DNA of 50,023 nt. Source: an uncultured Lachnobacterium sp. (lineage in GTDB: Bacteria; Bacillota; Clostridia; Lachnospirales; Lachnospiraceae). The notes under the pieces were generated by a model. The model had not been told where the DNA came from. It ran no database searches and worked only from the letters and a program-made list of their open reading frames with translations. The stretch covers positions 1-50,023 of the forward strand of contig URDU01000020.1 in NCBI GenBank assembly GCA_900546625.1, in the 5' to 3' direction. Position numbers and translations under genes: made by a program. Below are positions 1 through 8,846 of the stretch, piece after piece (positions within the stretch are counted from its first letter, which is position 1; every line of letters begins with the position of its first letter).

Positions 1-45
1 TGCACAGTCTGTTGCATCATGCTGCTTTATAAATGTGTATCGCAT
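1..45 (-). CDS. C39-peptidase ABC exporter, 5' end only (partial at window edge)
   Basis: The first 15 codons of a gene read leftward out of the window. They are identical to the start of the complete bacteriocin exporter at 3909-6146 and include its catalytic cysteine (Cys14 in the DATDC motif). Nucleotide identity runs over 1-55 versus 6102-6156, so it extends a little upstream of the start codon. It is either a second exporter gene or a remnant left by duplication; only sequence to the left can decide. As a piece of an exporter gene the call is fairly sure, as an intact gene it is unknown. Confidence 0.6.
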   Translation of the reverse strand, partial: MRYTFIKQHDATDCA

Positions 46-84
46 TGTGTCCCTTTCGTATGCTATATATTAAAAGCTTATTTT

Positions 85-687
85 CTAATTTCTTCTGTCT
101 AACAAAGCCTCATTTTTAGAAGCAAATCTTATAAAAAAACTGTTTGGCAACTCTGTATTTTTAAAAATCACAATATAAAATATTATAAGAATCAATTTTG
201 TTACGTTTGATACATTTTCTACATTAACCAACAAAATATCATCCCACTTATAACCAAGAACACTGCCTATAGAACTCGCCAATACATTAAATGCAATAAA
301 AATAAGTAAAAATTGTCTACTCCATATATTTTTTGTCCAAAAAGATTTTATATATTTACGTGATAGTATGAGCACAATAACAGAAACTACTATAAGAACA
401 ATGCAAACTAATGGTTTCTTATAAAGTTCAAATATATACTGCAAGCTAAACATGTTTATTAAAATCCCCATGCCGCGTCCGCCAAATATTCCCGATTCAT
501 TCAATTCACAGTCAATTTTCTTGATTTCTGATATCATAGAAATATAATACACTGCATAAAACATCAAACATCCAATTAATAATAAGCTAATATTCTGAAA
601 CTCATCTCCGGCCGTTGTCTTGTCTAATATATAGTAACTAATTATACCTAGTCCCCATATAATAAAATGTACGGTATATTTTTTCAC
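85..687 (-). CDS. Polytopic membrane protein, candidate immunity or accessory protein
   Basis: A 200-residue, very hydrophobic protein with about five or six membrane segments and a basic C-terminus. It starts at a GTG (687) with AGGGGTG upstream. It lies just downstream of the 39-residue leader-bearing peptide gene (720-839) and upstream of an exporter 5' end. That is the usual position of an immunity gene in bacteriocin operons. I recognise no family, so an immunity role is inferred from position only. Its AT content is high, like the other accessory genes here and unlike the exporter genes. Confidence 0.6.
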   Translation of the reverse strand: MKKYTVHFIIWGLGIISYYILDKTTAGDEFQNISLLLIGCLMFYAVYYISMISEIKKIDCELNESGIFGGRGMGILINMFSLQYIFELYKKPLVCIVLIVVSVIVLILSRKYIKSFWTKNIWSRQFLLIFIAFNVLASSIGSVLGYKWDDILLVNVENVSNVTKLILIIFYIVIFKNTELPNSFFIRFASKNEALLDRRN

Positions 688-719
688 TCTTCACCCCTAA
701 TATCTACCATATCCCCAAA

Positions 720-839
720 CTATTTTTTCTTTTTTGAATCAAATCCAATATACATTCCACCGTGTTTTTCACCTTCAGTAAAAAGCCAGCTAGATAACCC
801 AAAAGCAGTTGACAGTGTTCCATCATAACACATATCCAT
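720..839 (-). CDS. Short bacteriocin-like peptide with the locus leader (39 aa)
   Basis: Starts at MDMCYDG, preceded by GAGGAGG about 10 nt upstream, exactly as for the bacteriocin precursor at 3406-3810. The first seven residues are identical to that precursor, and the following positions diverge. A TEG stretch replaces the TEGG cleavage site and an HGG follows a few residues later. The mature part would be only about 10-15 residues and ends in four lysines. It may be a small peptide bacteriocin, a signalling peptide, or a decayed precursor. Upstream is a copy of the conserved palindrome/hairpin element (880-922). Confidence 0.6.
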   Translation of the reverse strand: MDMCYDGTLSTAFGLSSWLFTEGEKHGGMYIGFDSKKKK

Positions 840-879
840 ATATGTGTACCTCCTCTTCTCTTTGTTTTATTTTTGCCAT

Positions 880-922
880 TCCCGTCTGCAGACAGTCCTG
901 ACTCTATGCAAAGCTTTTATAT
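880..922 (-). promoter_or_regulatory. Conserved palindrome + hairpin element, copy A
   Basis: Upstream of the 39-aa peptide gene. It has a degraded palindrome (906-922, ATGCAAAGCTTTTATAT on the plus strand) next to a CTGCAG-centred inverted repeat. It aligns closely with copy B at 3851-3893, and the similarity continues into the ribosome-binding region. Probably a shared regulatory or 5' leader element of the bacteriocin genes. Confidence 0.5.
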
Positions 923-933
923 ACAAAAATTAA

Positions 934-1569
934 TCATCTAGGTGCAATGTCACTTATTATACCACCAACTATAGACACATTCCAAAACATATGCAGTACG
1001 ATTGCTGATACGATATTATTTGTGCGTAAATATACATATGCACATCCCATTCCAAGTATGAAATATATTAATAAATTGCTTATTTCCTGCATAAATCCAC
1101 TCTGTTTTAAGCTATTTATGTGAAACATTGCAAATATAACTGCACTTATTAACATATAAACAACATTATCTGCCTTTAATATAGTTTTTAAAATAGTAAT
1201 AACTGCACATCGATTAAATAATTCTTCTAATACTGGTGAAAATATTATAATTTTAATTATAATACTAGCCGATAACGCCTTCTCTTCTCCTTCTCCCAGC
1301 AAAACTTGAATTAATACTGACAAAAATGCTATTATTAAAAATACTGTACTAATTTCATTTAAAATCTCTTTATCAAAGGTTTTAAATCCTTCCCTCAAAA
1401 ATGGGTAAAATATACCTATTGATAAAAAAAAGATTAAAGCATACATTATATAGTCGCTATATTCTATATAATGGTTTAATACAATATTCATGTATTTAAA
1501 CCCACCGAGATATCCTATTATAAATATTATGGCATATACCATTATCGTAACTTTATATGTTTTTTTCAT
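934..1569 (-). CDS. CPBP (Abi/CAAX-like) intramembrane metalloprotease family protein
   Basis: A multi-pass membrane protein carrying the three CPBP motifs in order: EELFNR (EExxxR), FAMFH (FxxxH) and HMFWN (HxxxN). These supply the glutamates and histidines of the active site. CPBP proteins are common in bacteriocin loci as immunity proteins or processing proteases; which applies here is not shown by sequence. I start it at MKKTYK (1569), because the upstream in-frame ATG at 1596 sits inside the arm of a perfect 13-bp inverted repeat that looks like a terminator of the preceding transcript. Neither start has a strong ribosome-binding site. Confidence 0.8.
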   Translation of the reverse strand: MKKTYKVTIMVYAIIFIIGYLGGFKYMNIVLNHYIEYSDYIMYALIFFLSIGIFYPFLREGFKTFDKEILNEISTVFLIIAFLSVLIQVLLGEGEEKALSASIIIKIIIFSPVLEELFNRCAVITILKTILKADNVVYMLISAVIFAMFHINSLKQSGFMQEISNLLIYFILGMGCAYVYLRTNNIVSAIVLHMFWNVSIVGGIISDIAPR

Positions 1570-1582
1570 TGTTGTTTTGTAC

Positions 1583-1623
1583 AAAAGTAGTCTCATATAA
1601 AATAATTTATTGAGACTACTTTT
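1583..1623 (-). terminator. Perfect 13-bp inverted repeat, probable terminator
   Basis: AAAAGTAGTCTCA pairs with TGAGACTACTTTT across a 15-nt AT-rich loop. Read leftward, the second arm ends in TTTTGT, so it can terminate the transcript of the peptide-like remnant upstream (1674-1799). It overlaps the longest possible start of the CPBP gene and argues for the shorter start. Confidence 0.6.
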
Positions 1624-1673
1624 CCTTTTCTGTCTATCCTTAAATATTTATTGCCTTATAAACATACAATATT

Positions 1674-1799
1674 TTAAAATAAATCGTATGCTCCTGACGC
1701 ATACAGAGTTGCTGCTGTGCATACTCCTATAGTCACCTTTACCTGCCATGGAACCGCTTTGATAAATCTCAATAAAGTTCCACCTGCTTTACTCAACAT
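1674..1799 (-). pseudogene. Hydrophobic peptide remnant, possibly a decayed bacteriocin
   Basis: A 41-codon frame starting MLSKAGG, with a hydrophobic helix-like tail rich in Ala, Val and Gly. The same frame stays open upstream to about 1924 but has no start codon. The overlapping frame 1793-1984 supplies a GTG start yet ends early. This looks like a frameshifted bacteriocin precursor that lost its leader. The evidence is composition and position only. Confidence 0.3.
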
Positions 1800-2090
1800 T
1801 CTTCCATATGATAATCCCTTATTTTTTTCAACAAAATGTCTAAATGCAACCCCTGCATATATAATATACCCATAACAGTGGACACGCGAATTAGCTCCAA
1901 CACCATTATTTCTCGAATATGCGAAAATGAAAGATTATTCACTAATACATCTGATTTAGTTATGAATTGGTGAGACACTGTCACACTTTTCCAAAATCAT
2001 GTGCAGTATTTATATAACTAATTTTTAAGTATTTTCTTATTTTCAAATGACAAACACATTATATTAAAGATTTTGATCAATCCGATTTTC

Positions 2091-2517
2091 CTATCTGTAC
2101 TCAACAATTTCTTCCAATGGTTTCCTTGGTCTTTTAGCCGGAGCTTCATCGGCAAAGCCAACCGCAACAATTCCTGTCACCTGGCTGTCTGTTCCGATAA
2201 AATCCATCAACTCATTATAGGCAAAGCAGGTATTGGCAATCCATAAGGTACCTAATCCATATCCCGTTGCCGTCAGAATCATATTTTCAATTGCCGCACC
2301 TATGGACAGTGAATCACAAATTTCAACGATTCGTTTCTCATTTTCAATACTTGCAAATGGCGTGTGCTGATTAGTATTGAGCACTGCTATGAGGCAGGGA
2401 GCCTCCTGCATGATTCTGACTGTATTCTCAGCATCCGGTATGGCAAATGCCCATTCAGGCATTAGTTCATGGGTTGTTTTTTCTTATACTTCTTCTATTC
2501 TCAATTTCTCGTATCAT
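2091..2517 (-). pseudogene. Nitroreductase family protein, internally deleted
   Basis: The C-terminal 120 residues are typical of small NADPH/FMN nitroreductases (SIGAAIENMILTATGYGLGTLWI, then a GIVAVGFADE strand and the RPRKPLEEIV end). A start codon at 2517 opens MIREIENRRSIRK, the family's N-terminal signature, but a stop follows at once. Roughly 50 residues of the flavin-binding part are missing and the frames do not join. It is therefore a broken gene rather than a short nitroreductase. Confidence 0.75.
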
Positions 2518-2854
2518 AATTTTTCTCTCCATTATGTAGCATCTTATTACTTCCTACATATTTTACTATTTTTCAAATAAGAAGTTAGTAACGCAAAATG
2601 AAATATATGACATACTCCCAACTAAGTAATCCATGAAAAATCCATAAACAGTATAACACAAAATAAAAGTGATATGGTGAACTGATTGAATAATAAGGAG
2701 ATTTCTATACGATGAGAACAATATTTTCAGAATACAATCCCCGGCATAATACGAAACAATGTTCATATAATCCGTCGGATTCGGAATTTCTAAAATAATC
2801 CTCAGACAGTTTTTATGTGTTCCGCTGTATATTACTCCTGCGAAAACACCACAT
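2518..2854. other. AT-rich stretch without a convincing gene
   Basis: A 66-codon minus-strand frame at 2566-2766 is hydrophobic but has no ribosome-binding site and no family resemblance. I see no RNA gene here. It separates the nitroreductase remnant from the bacteriocin unit to the right. Confidence 0.4.
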
Positions 2855-2897
2855 TAAATAATAGGCTCACTAATTATATCCTAGCAAGCCTATTATT
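2855..2897 (-). terminator. Terminator downstream of the bacteriocin/immunity pair
   Basis: AAATAATAGGCT pairs with AGCCTATTATTT. It lies just past the stop of the 2923-3384 gene and closes the unit made of the precursor at 3406-3810 and that gene. Confidence 0.6.
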
Positions 2898-2922
2898 TTC
2901 TTTCAACCCTATCTGTCAATAG

Positions 2923-3384
2923 TTAGCTGATTCTCAAATGTTTGCTAACTGATTCATAAAACTTAAACAATTGAATGTCTTTACAGTCTATTCCTTCATC
3001 CAAGTCTTCTGAATATAACAAAATGGTGCTTTTAGAGGTGTTTTTCATGTCTATATGCAAACACAATACATTTATAAAAAAATAATCGAAATAATGAATT
3101 TCACATTTTATTACATCTTGATATTCATATTTATTCCCATTAATATAGAAGAAATCTTCATATATCTCATACTCAAATTCCTTTATGAATAATTTCCTTG
3201 TTGCTTTTTGATAAATATATGCTATTCCTACAATCATAAGTGCATTCATAAAAATAAATGGAAATCCATTTATATTCAAGCACAACCTATTAATTGAATA
3301 TTCCTCAGCAAATACTACCACAATTAACACCAAGAAAAATATAGAAAATCTACCAAATAAGTGCTGTATTTTTATCGTTTCCAT
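2923..3384 (-). CDS. Small membrane protein, candidate immunity protein for the 3406-3810 bacteriocin
   Basis: Two hydrophobic segments near the N-terminus are followed by a soluble domain of mixed strands. The layout recalls bacterial PH-like (YcxB-type) membrane proteins, but I cannot claim homology. It directly follows the bacteriocin precursor. A TTG at 3405, an ATG at 3396 and an ATG at 3384 are all possible starts. I chose 3384 because GAGG lies 7 nt before it. A role in self-protection is inferred from gene order. Confidence 0.6.
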   Translation of the reverse strand: METIKIQHLFGRFSIFFLVLIVVVFAEEYSINRLCLNINGFPFIFMNALMIVGIAYIYQKATRKLFIKEFEYEIYEDFFYINGNKYEYQDVIKCEIHYFDYFFINVLCLHIDMKNTSKSTILLYSEDLDEGIDCKDIQLFKFYESVSKHLRIS

Positions 3385-3405
3385 ATAATACCTCATACTT
3401 TTCAA

Positions 3406-3810
3406 TCAACCAAACACTATTCCGTTATTTTTATGAGAATCTCTTCTGTCAATAAAATTGCCAATGCACATTCCCAAACTTCCTCCTGAACAAGCCCATA
3501 TAATATTCACTATTGAATTAGCCATTGTTTTTGTTAATGTTGCTCCTGCATGTTTGCATATTGTAATCAAAGAATTTCTTAAAAATGCTTTAGTAATTCC
3601 CAATAGATTACATGCAATTTTGACAGTTCTCCCACATTTAAAAGATTGAGATAATTCACCGATAACTGGTAAAATACAAACTCCCACGTCAAATAGTACA
3701 GCAAATGTCTTTACTTTAATCCCACCTCCTTCCGTATAGCACATTTCCTCTTCATCCATTACAGCATAACTGCTTGGGAGCACCAGTGCTCCATCGTAAC
3801 ACATATCCAT
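3406..3810 (-). CDS. Bacteriocin precursor with double-glycine leader (1)
   Basis: A 134-residue precursor. The leader begins MDMCYDGALV and ends EEEMCYTEGG, a double-glycine cleavage site of the kind cut by C39 peptidase exporters such as the one at 3909-6146. The mature part is about 105 residues, hydrophobic, with several cysteines and Gly-rich segments, suggesting a membrane-active class II-type bacteriocin. The start is MDM at 3810, because AGGAGG sits about 10 nt upstream; the longer frame starting MAKIKQ translates the 5' leader. The leader is shared almost residue for residue with the precursor at 9592-9984. Immunity is probably the next gene. Confidence 0.8.
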   Translation of the reverse strand: MDMCYDGALVLPSSYAVMDEEEMCYTEGGGIKVKTFAVLFDVGVCILPVIGELSQSFKCGRTVKIACNLLGITKAFLRNSLITICKHAGATLTKTMANSIVNIIWACSGGSLGMCIGNFIDRRDSHKNNGIVFG

Positions 3811-3850
3811 ATATGTGTACCTCCTTTTTCTTTGTTTTATTTTTGCCATT

Positions 3851-3893
3851 TCCGTCTGCAGACAGTCATGACTCTATGTAAAAGCTTTTACAT
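3851..3893 (-). promoter_or_regulatory. Conserved palindrome + hairpin element, copy B
   Basis: ATGTAAAAGCTTTTACAT (3876-3893) is a perfect 18-bp palindrome. It is followed toward the gene by AGAGTCATG and a CTGCAG-centred inverted repeat. It lies upstream of the first bacteriocin precursor and directly after the exporter stop. Confidence 0.6.
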
Positions 3894-3908
3894 ACAAAAA
3901 TTAATCAT

Positions 3909-6146
3909 CTAAGTGTAGCTCATTACACCCTCATCATCATTATCAAAGTTCTCAGCAAACTGTTCATCCTTATCTGAATCTTCTTTGATAACAAAATTCC
4001 CCTGCTGCATTTCCCACAGTCTATAATACTGCCCTTTCTTTTCCAGCAGTTCCTTATGTGTTCCCTGTTCTATTATCTTTCCTTTGTCCATGACTATTAT
4101 TTTGTCACAGTTTTTTACTGTTGCAAGCCTGTGCGCAATAATAAGCATGGTCTTTTTTCTGAATTTATTGTATATCATATCAAAAATGATATTTTCTGTT
4201 GCAAAATCCAGATTGCTGGTAGATTCATCCATGATATAAAACTGGTTTTCCTTAAGAAATGCCCTTGCAAGCGCAATTCGCTGTTTTTCACCACCGCTTA
4301 GTCCATTTCCGGCTTCTTCGAGATATGTGTAATACTGCATCGGAAGTCTCTTGATAAATTCATGTGCATCGGCCGCTTTTGCTGCCTCCCTGACCTCATC
4401 AAGAGTCGCACTCTGTCTTGTAACCCTTATATTATCATATATGCTTTTTGAAAAAAGCTCTATGTTCTGCGGTACATAGGATACAGCACGCCGGATATCG
4501 TCATTTCTGTATTCCGAGATATCCATGCCATCTATTGTTATGTCACCAGACTGTGGCTCATAATATTTAAGCAGCAGCTTAGCTATCGTAGACTTTCCGC
4601 TTCCGCTTGCGCCTACAAGTGCAACTTTCTGCCCTTTTTCTATCGTAAAACTCACATCATCCAGCGCAGGTTTTCGGTTTCCATAGCCGAATGTGACATG
4701 ATTAAGCTTTATATCACCATCAATCTGTGTTATTTCCTGATACTGTCTTTCACTCTGCTGCTCTCTTTCATAATCCATGATCTCAGACAGTCTCTTCATG
4801 GAAATGTTTGCCTCCTGTATTGATAGCTGCAGACTTACAAGATTGCCGATTGGATCCATGAAATATCCAGCCAGAGTCATAAACGCCATATAACTTCCAA
4901 GTGTCAGGCTGTTGTTTATCACCTGCATAATGCCGACATACAGCATTACGAGATTCCCTGCTCCTGATATGACACTTGATATGGTTCCCTGCACATTTGA
5001 AAGCATTCCCTCTTTATAACTTATCCTAAGTGACTTTATGTATTCGCGTTCTATACTTTCCAGTTCGATGTCCTCGTTCGCATTTCCTTTTATTGTCTCA
5101 ACCGCGCGCAATCCTTCTATTATCTCTGAATTGAGTATTGATGACTGCTGCATCTGCTCCTCATTTATCTTCTTATAAGGCTGTTTAAATATAAATACCA
5201 GCACTATACTTATGATTGTCATCATTACAATTATCGCAAAAAGCTTTGGGTTCATCTGAAACAGTATCACACCTGTGATAAGAGCCATTGATATATCCAT
5301 GATAAGCGATAATGCTATATTTGTAAAAATATCCTTTATGGTAAATGCATCTGAGAAACGTGTCGTAATGTCACCTGTTTTACGGCTTGCAAAGAATTTC
5401 ATCGGCAGCTTGTATATGTGTTCAAAATATCCCAGCATAAGAGGAATATCTATCTTTATTGACAGGTGTATAAGTATCCACTGTCTTACAAAGCTGACAA
5501 ATGTCGAGGTCAGTGAAATTCCTAAGAATACTGCAAGCATGATCTTTAAAACATCCTTCTGCCGGTAAGGCAGTATCTCATCATATATTATGTTGTTGAA
5601 AAGTGATGATAAAATCCCAAGAAGAGTTACAAGAAGTGATGCCACAAGTGCATATATAAAAAGCTTTTTCTGTGGAAGAAGCAGCTTTATGTACCTGTCA
5701 AACAGCTTTGTTCCCTTAATCTTCTCACGTTCAAATTCGCTGTTTGGTTTTAACAGCAGCATCGCACCTGTAAATTTCTTATAGAAATCATCTATTGAAA
5801 TTCTCTCTATATCCTTCGCCGGATCTCCCACTATCACATACTTTTTCGTTATCCTGAAAACAACAACAAAATGCGACATTCCCTCTTTAGTAATAACATT
5901 TGCAATCGCCGGAAGTGTATATCTGCTAAGGAATCCTTCCCTGTCAACCTTAACCGCCTGACAGTTAAAGCCAAGCTGCTCTGCACATTTTGACAGACCT
6001 ATGAGATTTGTCCCTTTCAGGTCAGTTCCCATAAGATCCCTTAATTTTGTTATAGTGGTTTCTTTTCTGTAATGCAGACAGACCATACCCATGCATGCCG
6101 CTGCACAGTCTGTTGCATCATGCTGCTTTATAAATGTGTATCGCAT
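3909..6146 (-). CDS. Bacteriocin exporter/maturation ABC transporter with C39 peptidase
   Basis: 745 residues, normal for a peptidase-containing ABC transporter. Residues 1-140 form the C39 cysteine peptidase (Cys14, His92, Asp108), which removes double-glycine leaders. Residues about 160-440 form the transmembrane domain. The C-terminal ATPase has a Walker A motif (GASGSGKST), the LSGGEKQRIALARAF signature and a Walker B motif (FYIMDES) followed by the D-loop. It acts as a homodimer in the membrane and exports peptides while cleaving the leader. It is downstream of the HlyD and BIG2 genes and is separated from BIG2 by element copy C. It should process the precursors at 3406-3810 and 9592-9984. 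Confidence 0.95.
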   Translation of the reverse strand: MRYTFIKQHDATDCAAACMGMVCLHYRKETTITKLRDLMGTDLKGTNLIGLSKCAEQLGFNCQAVKVDREGFLSRYTLPAIANVITKEGMSHFVVVFRITKKYVIVGDPAKDIERISIDDFYKKFTGAMLLLKPNSEFEREKIKGTKLFDRYIKLLLPQKKLFIYALVASLLVTLLGILSSLFNNIIYDEILPYRQKDVLKIMLAVFLGISLTSTFVSFVRQWILIHLSIKIDIPLMLGYFEHIYKLPMKFFASRKTGDITTRFSDAFTIKDIFTNIALSLIMDISMALITGVILFQMNPKLFAIIVMMTIISIVLVFIFKQPYKKINEEQMQQSSILNSEIIEGLRAVETIKGNANEDIELESIEREYIKSLRISYKEGMLSNVQGTISSVISGAGNLVMLYVGIMQVINNSLTLGSYMAFMTLAGYFMDPIGNLVSLQLSIQEANISMKRLSEIMDYEREQQSERQYQEITQIDGDIKLNHVTFGYGNRKPALDDVSFTIEKGQKVALVGASGSGKSTIAKLLLKYYEPQSGDITIDGMDISEYRNDDIRRAVSYVPQNIELFSKSIYDNIRVTRQSATLDEVREAAKAADAHEFIKRLPMQYYTYLEEAGNGLSGGEKQRIALARAFLKENQFYIMDESTSNLDFATENIIFDMIYNKFRKKTMLIIAHRLATVKNCDKIIVMDKGKIIEQGTHKELLEKKGQYYRLWEMQQGNFVIKEDSDKDEQFAENFDNDDEGVMSYT

Positions 6147-6202
6147 TGTGTCCCTTCCTGTTCGCTATATATTAATTTTCTCTTCTAAACATTATTTTTC
6201 TG

Positions 6203-6251
6203 CCATGTCTGTTTGCAACTGGGCATGACTTTATGTAAATCATGATTACAT
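6203..6251 (-). promoter_or_regulatory. Conserved palindrome + hairpin element, copy C
   Basis: ATGTAAATCATGATTACAT (6233-6251) lies beside a TTGCAAAC-containing inverted repeat, upstream of the exporter gene. It is nearly identical to copy D at 10027-10075. This suggests the exporter is co-regulated with the second bacteriocin. Confidence 0.55.
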
Positions 6252-6257
6252 ACACCT

Positions 6258-7538
6258 TTACCAGAACCAGTATCTTCTCTTTACCGCCACATACACAGCA
6301 ATTCCTGCAATTATGCCGATTCCACCTGCAATCAGTATATATCTGACCGCTGCGTTGCCCTCTCTGATGGGCTTTGCCGTGATCATATACTTTCCTGGTG
6401 TGCTTAAATTAAGCCCGCTCATGTCCTCTGTACTCACAAGTTCGTATTTATGCTTTTCGTTATTATATAGATACAGATATTTTCCTTTTACATCATCTAT
6501 GTGCAGTGTCACTTCTCCGCACAGATACTCTCCATCGTTTAGATTGAATTTTATGCAGTCTCCTGCCCTTTCGAGTTCTATATCCGTATTAAGTTCATTT
6601 TTATAATTTATTATCTTCTTTCCGTCTATTACGATGCTGTAGCCGTCTCCGGTCACTTTCATCGTTCTGCCTGCTGTGTACAGTTCATATAGCATCTGTT
6701 CACTTATTACAGGTATTTCGGATACATCCATATTTTCATCAAATATCTGTTCACTTGTATTTTCTGCGTCTGTACTATCTGCTGCCTCAGGTTCAGCCAC
6801 AGAACTTTCCGTATCTCTGTTTACGATTACCGACACTGCGCCCGACAAATCCCCATTTGAAACTATTATTGTAGCTGAACCTGTCTGTTTTGCCGTTACC
6901 ACACCACTGCCCGATACTGCTGCAACTGATGTGTTGGTTGATTTGTATGAAACCGCCTGCTCTGCCTCTGCCGGAAACACAGATACGCTCAGTTTAAATG
7001 CCGTTCCCGGCTTCATTACGAGATATTCTTTGTTTATATTTATTCCGGTTGTTTTTACTTTTACTGTCAGATTTACCTCTTTTATTATACTTCCGGCAGA
7101 TACATATATGGTAACATATCCTTTTGAGATACCCTTTACTTCACCTGCTGAAGTCACAGTTGCTATATTTATATCAGATGAACGGAATGTTATCGTGCTT
7201 TCCGTGGCATTCGCCGGAAGTGCTGTGGCTGTAAGGTTTATTGTCTTTCCTACTTCCACTTCCTCCTCATGATCTGATATCTCGATATCCGTTACCGGTA
7301 TATTCTGTCCCGTATCCTGTACGTCTGTTTTGTCTTCCTTGTCCGTTTCCGATGCATTGTCCGGTTCCGGTGTTTCATCCATATCCGGTTCTGCATCATT
7401 TGCCATATCGCTTTCTTCCGCTGTCACTTCTGCAGCATATACCGCCATCGGTAAGTACTCCATTCCCAAAGCCAGTATAAATATAACTGCAAATATTCTT
7501 ATTCTGTTTCTTAACTTCATAACCTTATCCCATGTCAT
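6258..7538 (-). CDS. Membrane-anchored BIG2 (Ig-like) domain protein of the export operon
   Basis: 426 residues. An N-terminal hydrophobic segment resembling a signal peptide (cleavage near VYAA) is followed by an acidic Asp/Glu/Thr-rich linker. Two BIG2-type domains follow, about residues 95-235 (IPVTDIEIS start, VTSAGEVKGISKG and VSGSGVVTAKQTG cores). A further extracellular region leads to a C-terminal membrane helix (YILIAGGIGIIAGIAV) with a basic tail. Its ATG overlaps the HlyD stop by 4 nt, so the two are translationally coupled. I infer a cell-surface part of the exporter that spans or anchors in the wall; the family is not a standard bacteriocin component. Confidence 0.75.
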   Translation of the reverse strand: MTWDKVMKLRNRIRIFAVIFILALGMEYLPMAVYAAEVTAEESDMANDAEPDMDETPEPDNASETDKEDKTDVQDTGQNIPVTDIEISDHEEEVEVGKTINLTATALPANATESTITFRSSDINIATVTSAGEVKGISKGYVTIYVSAGSIIKEVNLTVKVKTTGININKEYLVMKPGTAFKLSVSVFPAEAEQAVSYKSTNTSVAAVSGSGVVTAKQTGSATIIVSNGDLSGAVSVIVNRDTESSVAEPEAADSTDAENTSEQIFDENMDVSEIPVISEQMLYELYTAGRTMKVTGDGYSIVIDGKKIINYKNELNTDIELERAGDCIKFNLNDGEYLCGEVTLHIDDVKGKYLYLYNNEKHKYELVSTEDMSGLNLSTPGKYMITAKPIREGNAAVRYILIAGGIGIIAGIAVYVAVKRRYWFW

Positions 7539-8665
7539 TTTCCGGTTTTTATTCCGAGTTTCTCAAGCACATAGTTAAAATATGTGACTTTATCATACTG
7601 TATTCTTGCAGCCGCCGTCATGCCGTTAGTCACGTCTACCTTGTCTCCCTCACGGCTCAGCACATAATCCTGGTCTAGCACTATCATCACTTTAAATGCC
7701 TGGCTTGTCGCTCCATCCTGCCCTTCCTGTGTAGTGACATTGCTGTCTATCCGTGATACGCTTCCGCTTATCGTCCCATAGACATTCTGTGACAGACCGT
7801 CCATAACCACCTGCACTCTGTCTCCCTCATGCATTCTGGCCATATCAGATGTGGAAACATATGCTTCGAGATATCTCTGCGAATTTTCCGGTGTGATTGT
7901 TGCCACAGTTGTCGTTGTCTGTACAACCATTCCACTCTTATAATTTCCCAGCATATGCAGAACTCCTGATGTGGTAGCTTTTACCTCATAAGCATCCTGC
8001 CCACTTGTCACCGCTGCAAGCTGTGCATCTATTGATGCAATTTGCAGATTCGCCTCTTCAATCTTTGTCTCGGCAGATTGTATGGCAGAATAATATACTT
8101 CATCAATCTTACCCTGATTAGTTTCAAGCTGTGCCTGTATCTGCTCATCAGTATATCCATATGCCTGATACGTTGACACATCAACCTTATTCTGTTCCAC
8201 CTGTGATTTGTAGGTTTCAAAAAGGCTCCAGTACAGACCGTCATCCGCTTTTGTCTCGTCAAAATAATTGGTATCGTCTTTTATTGATTTTATAAGAAGA
8301 CTATACTGTGATATCTGTTCTTCATATGATTTTCTGTTGTCTTCAAGCTGTGTCTGCTGCAGATCATAATCAGTGCTTTTAATTGTAAAAAGCACATCCC
8401 CGGCTTCCACAAGTGCGCCCTCTTCCATGTTGCTGTCAAGAATCTCTCCCGTATAGCTGCACATGACATAATTTGACTCATCATTCGTCACAGTTCCCTG
8501 TGCCTGTATGGTATACACCTTTGGTGTTTTTATACTCCATACTACTGCCACAATAAGAAAAACGGCTACAACTGTTATAAGTATATAGCCGAATGCCGGT
8601 GGATTCTTATCAAACAGTATTCTTGATTCCCTTATTTCATCTAAACTCTTAACTCTTCTGCTCAT
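7535..8665 (-). CDS. HlyD-family secretion adaptor
   Basis: 376 residues. A cytoplasmic N-terminus (MSRRVKS) and one membrane helix (about residues 28-48) are followed by a biotinyl-lipoyl half (TNDESNYVMCSYTGEIL), a long coiled coil (about residues 115-215), the second lipoyl half (VKATTSGVLHMLGNYKSG) and a beta-barrel region. This is the LcnD/MesE-like layout of bacteriocin accessory proteins that work with C39 ABC exporters. The gene is first in a BIG2-exporter run. Its first four codons are part of a 113-bp block duplicated at 10077-10189. Confidence 0.9.
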   Translation of the reverse strand: MSRRVKSLDEIRESRILFDKNPPAFGYILITVVAVFLIVAVVWSIKTPKVYTIQAQGTVTNDESNYVMCSYTGEILDSNMEEGALVEAGDVLFTIKSTDYDLQQTQLEDNRKSYEEQISQYSLLIKSIKDDTNYFDETKADDGLYWSLFETYKSQVEQNKVDVSTYQAYGYTDEQIQAQLETNQGKIDEVYYSAIQSAETKIEEANLQIASIDAQLAAVTSGQDAYEVKATTSGVLHMLGNYKSGMVVQTTTTVATITPENSQRYLEAYVSTSDMARMHEGDRVQVVMDGLSQNVYGTISGSVSRIDSNVTTQEGQDGATSQAFKVMIVLDQDYVLSREGDKVDVTNGMTAAARIQYDKVTYFNYVLEKLGIKTGK

Positions 8666-8765
8666 AACGCTTTTATTCCTTTACAGGCATGAATACCTCT
8701 GCAACCATTGTCTATTCTTCTTCGTTTCTGTCTACGTAGATCGTATAATTGCAGCCATCCAGCTC
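8653..8765. repeat. 113-bp direct repeat, left copy
   Basis: Matches 10077-10189 with 5 mismatches. It contains the HlyD start and a cut-off 3' end of the 10097-10573 gene. This shows that those two genes were once adjacent and that the 8.77-10.07 kb bacteriocin cassette came in between them. Confidence 0.85.
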
Positions 8766-8846
8766 TCCTCTCCTATATTCGATGTGTAGATATTAGTATC
8801 TGCACACCGAACATATACTAAAATACATGATATAAAAATCACCATA

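Noticed and set aside
6676..7272. 198-codon plus-strand frame
   Set aside because: Mirror of the BIG2 gene's biased codon use; Ser/Thr/Val-rich with no domain.
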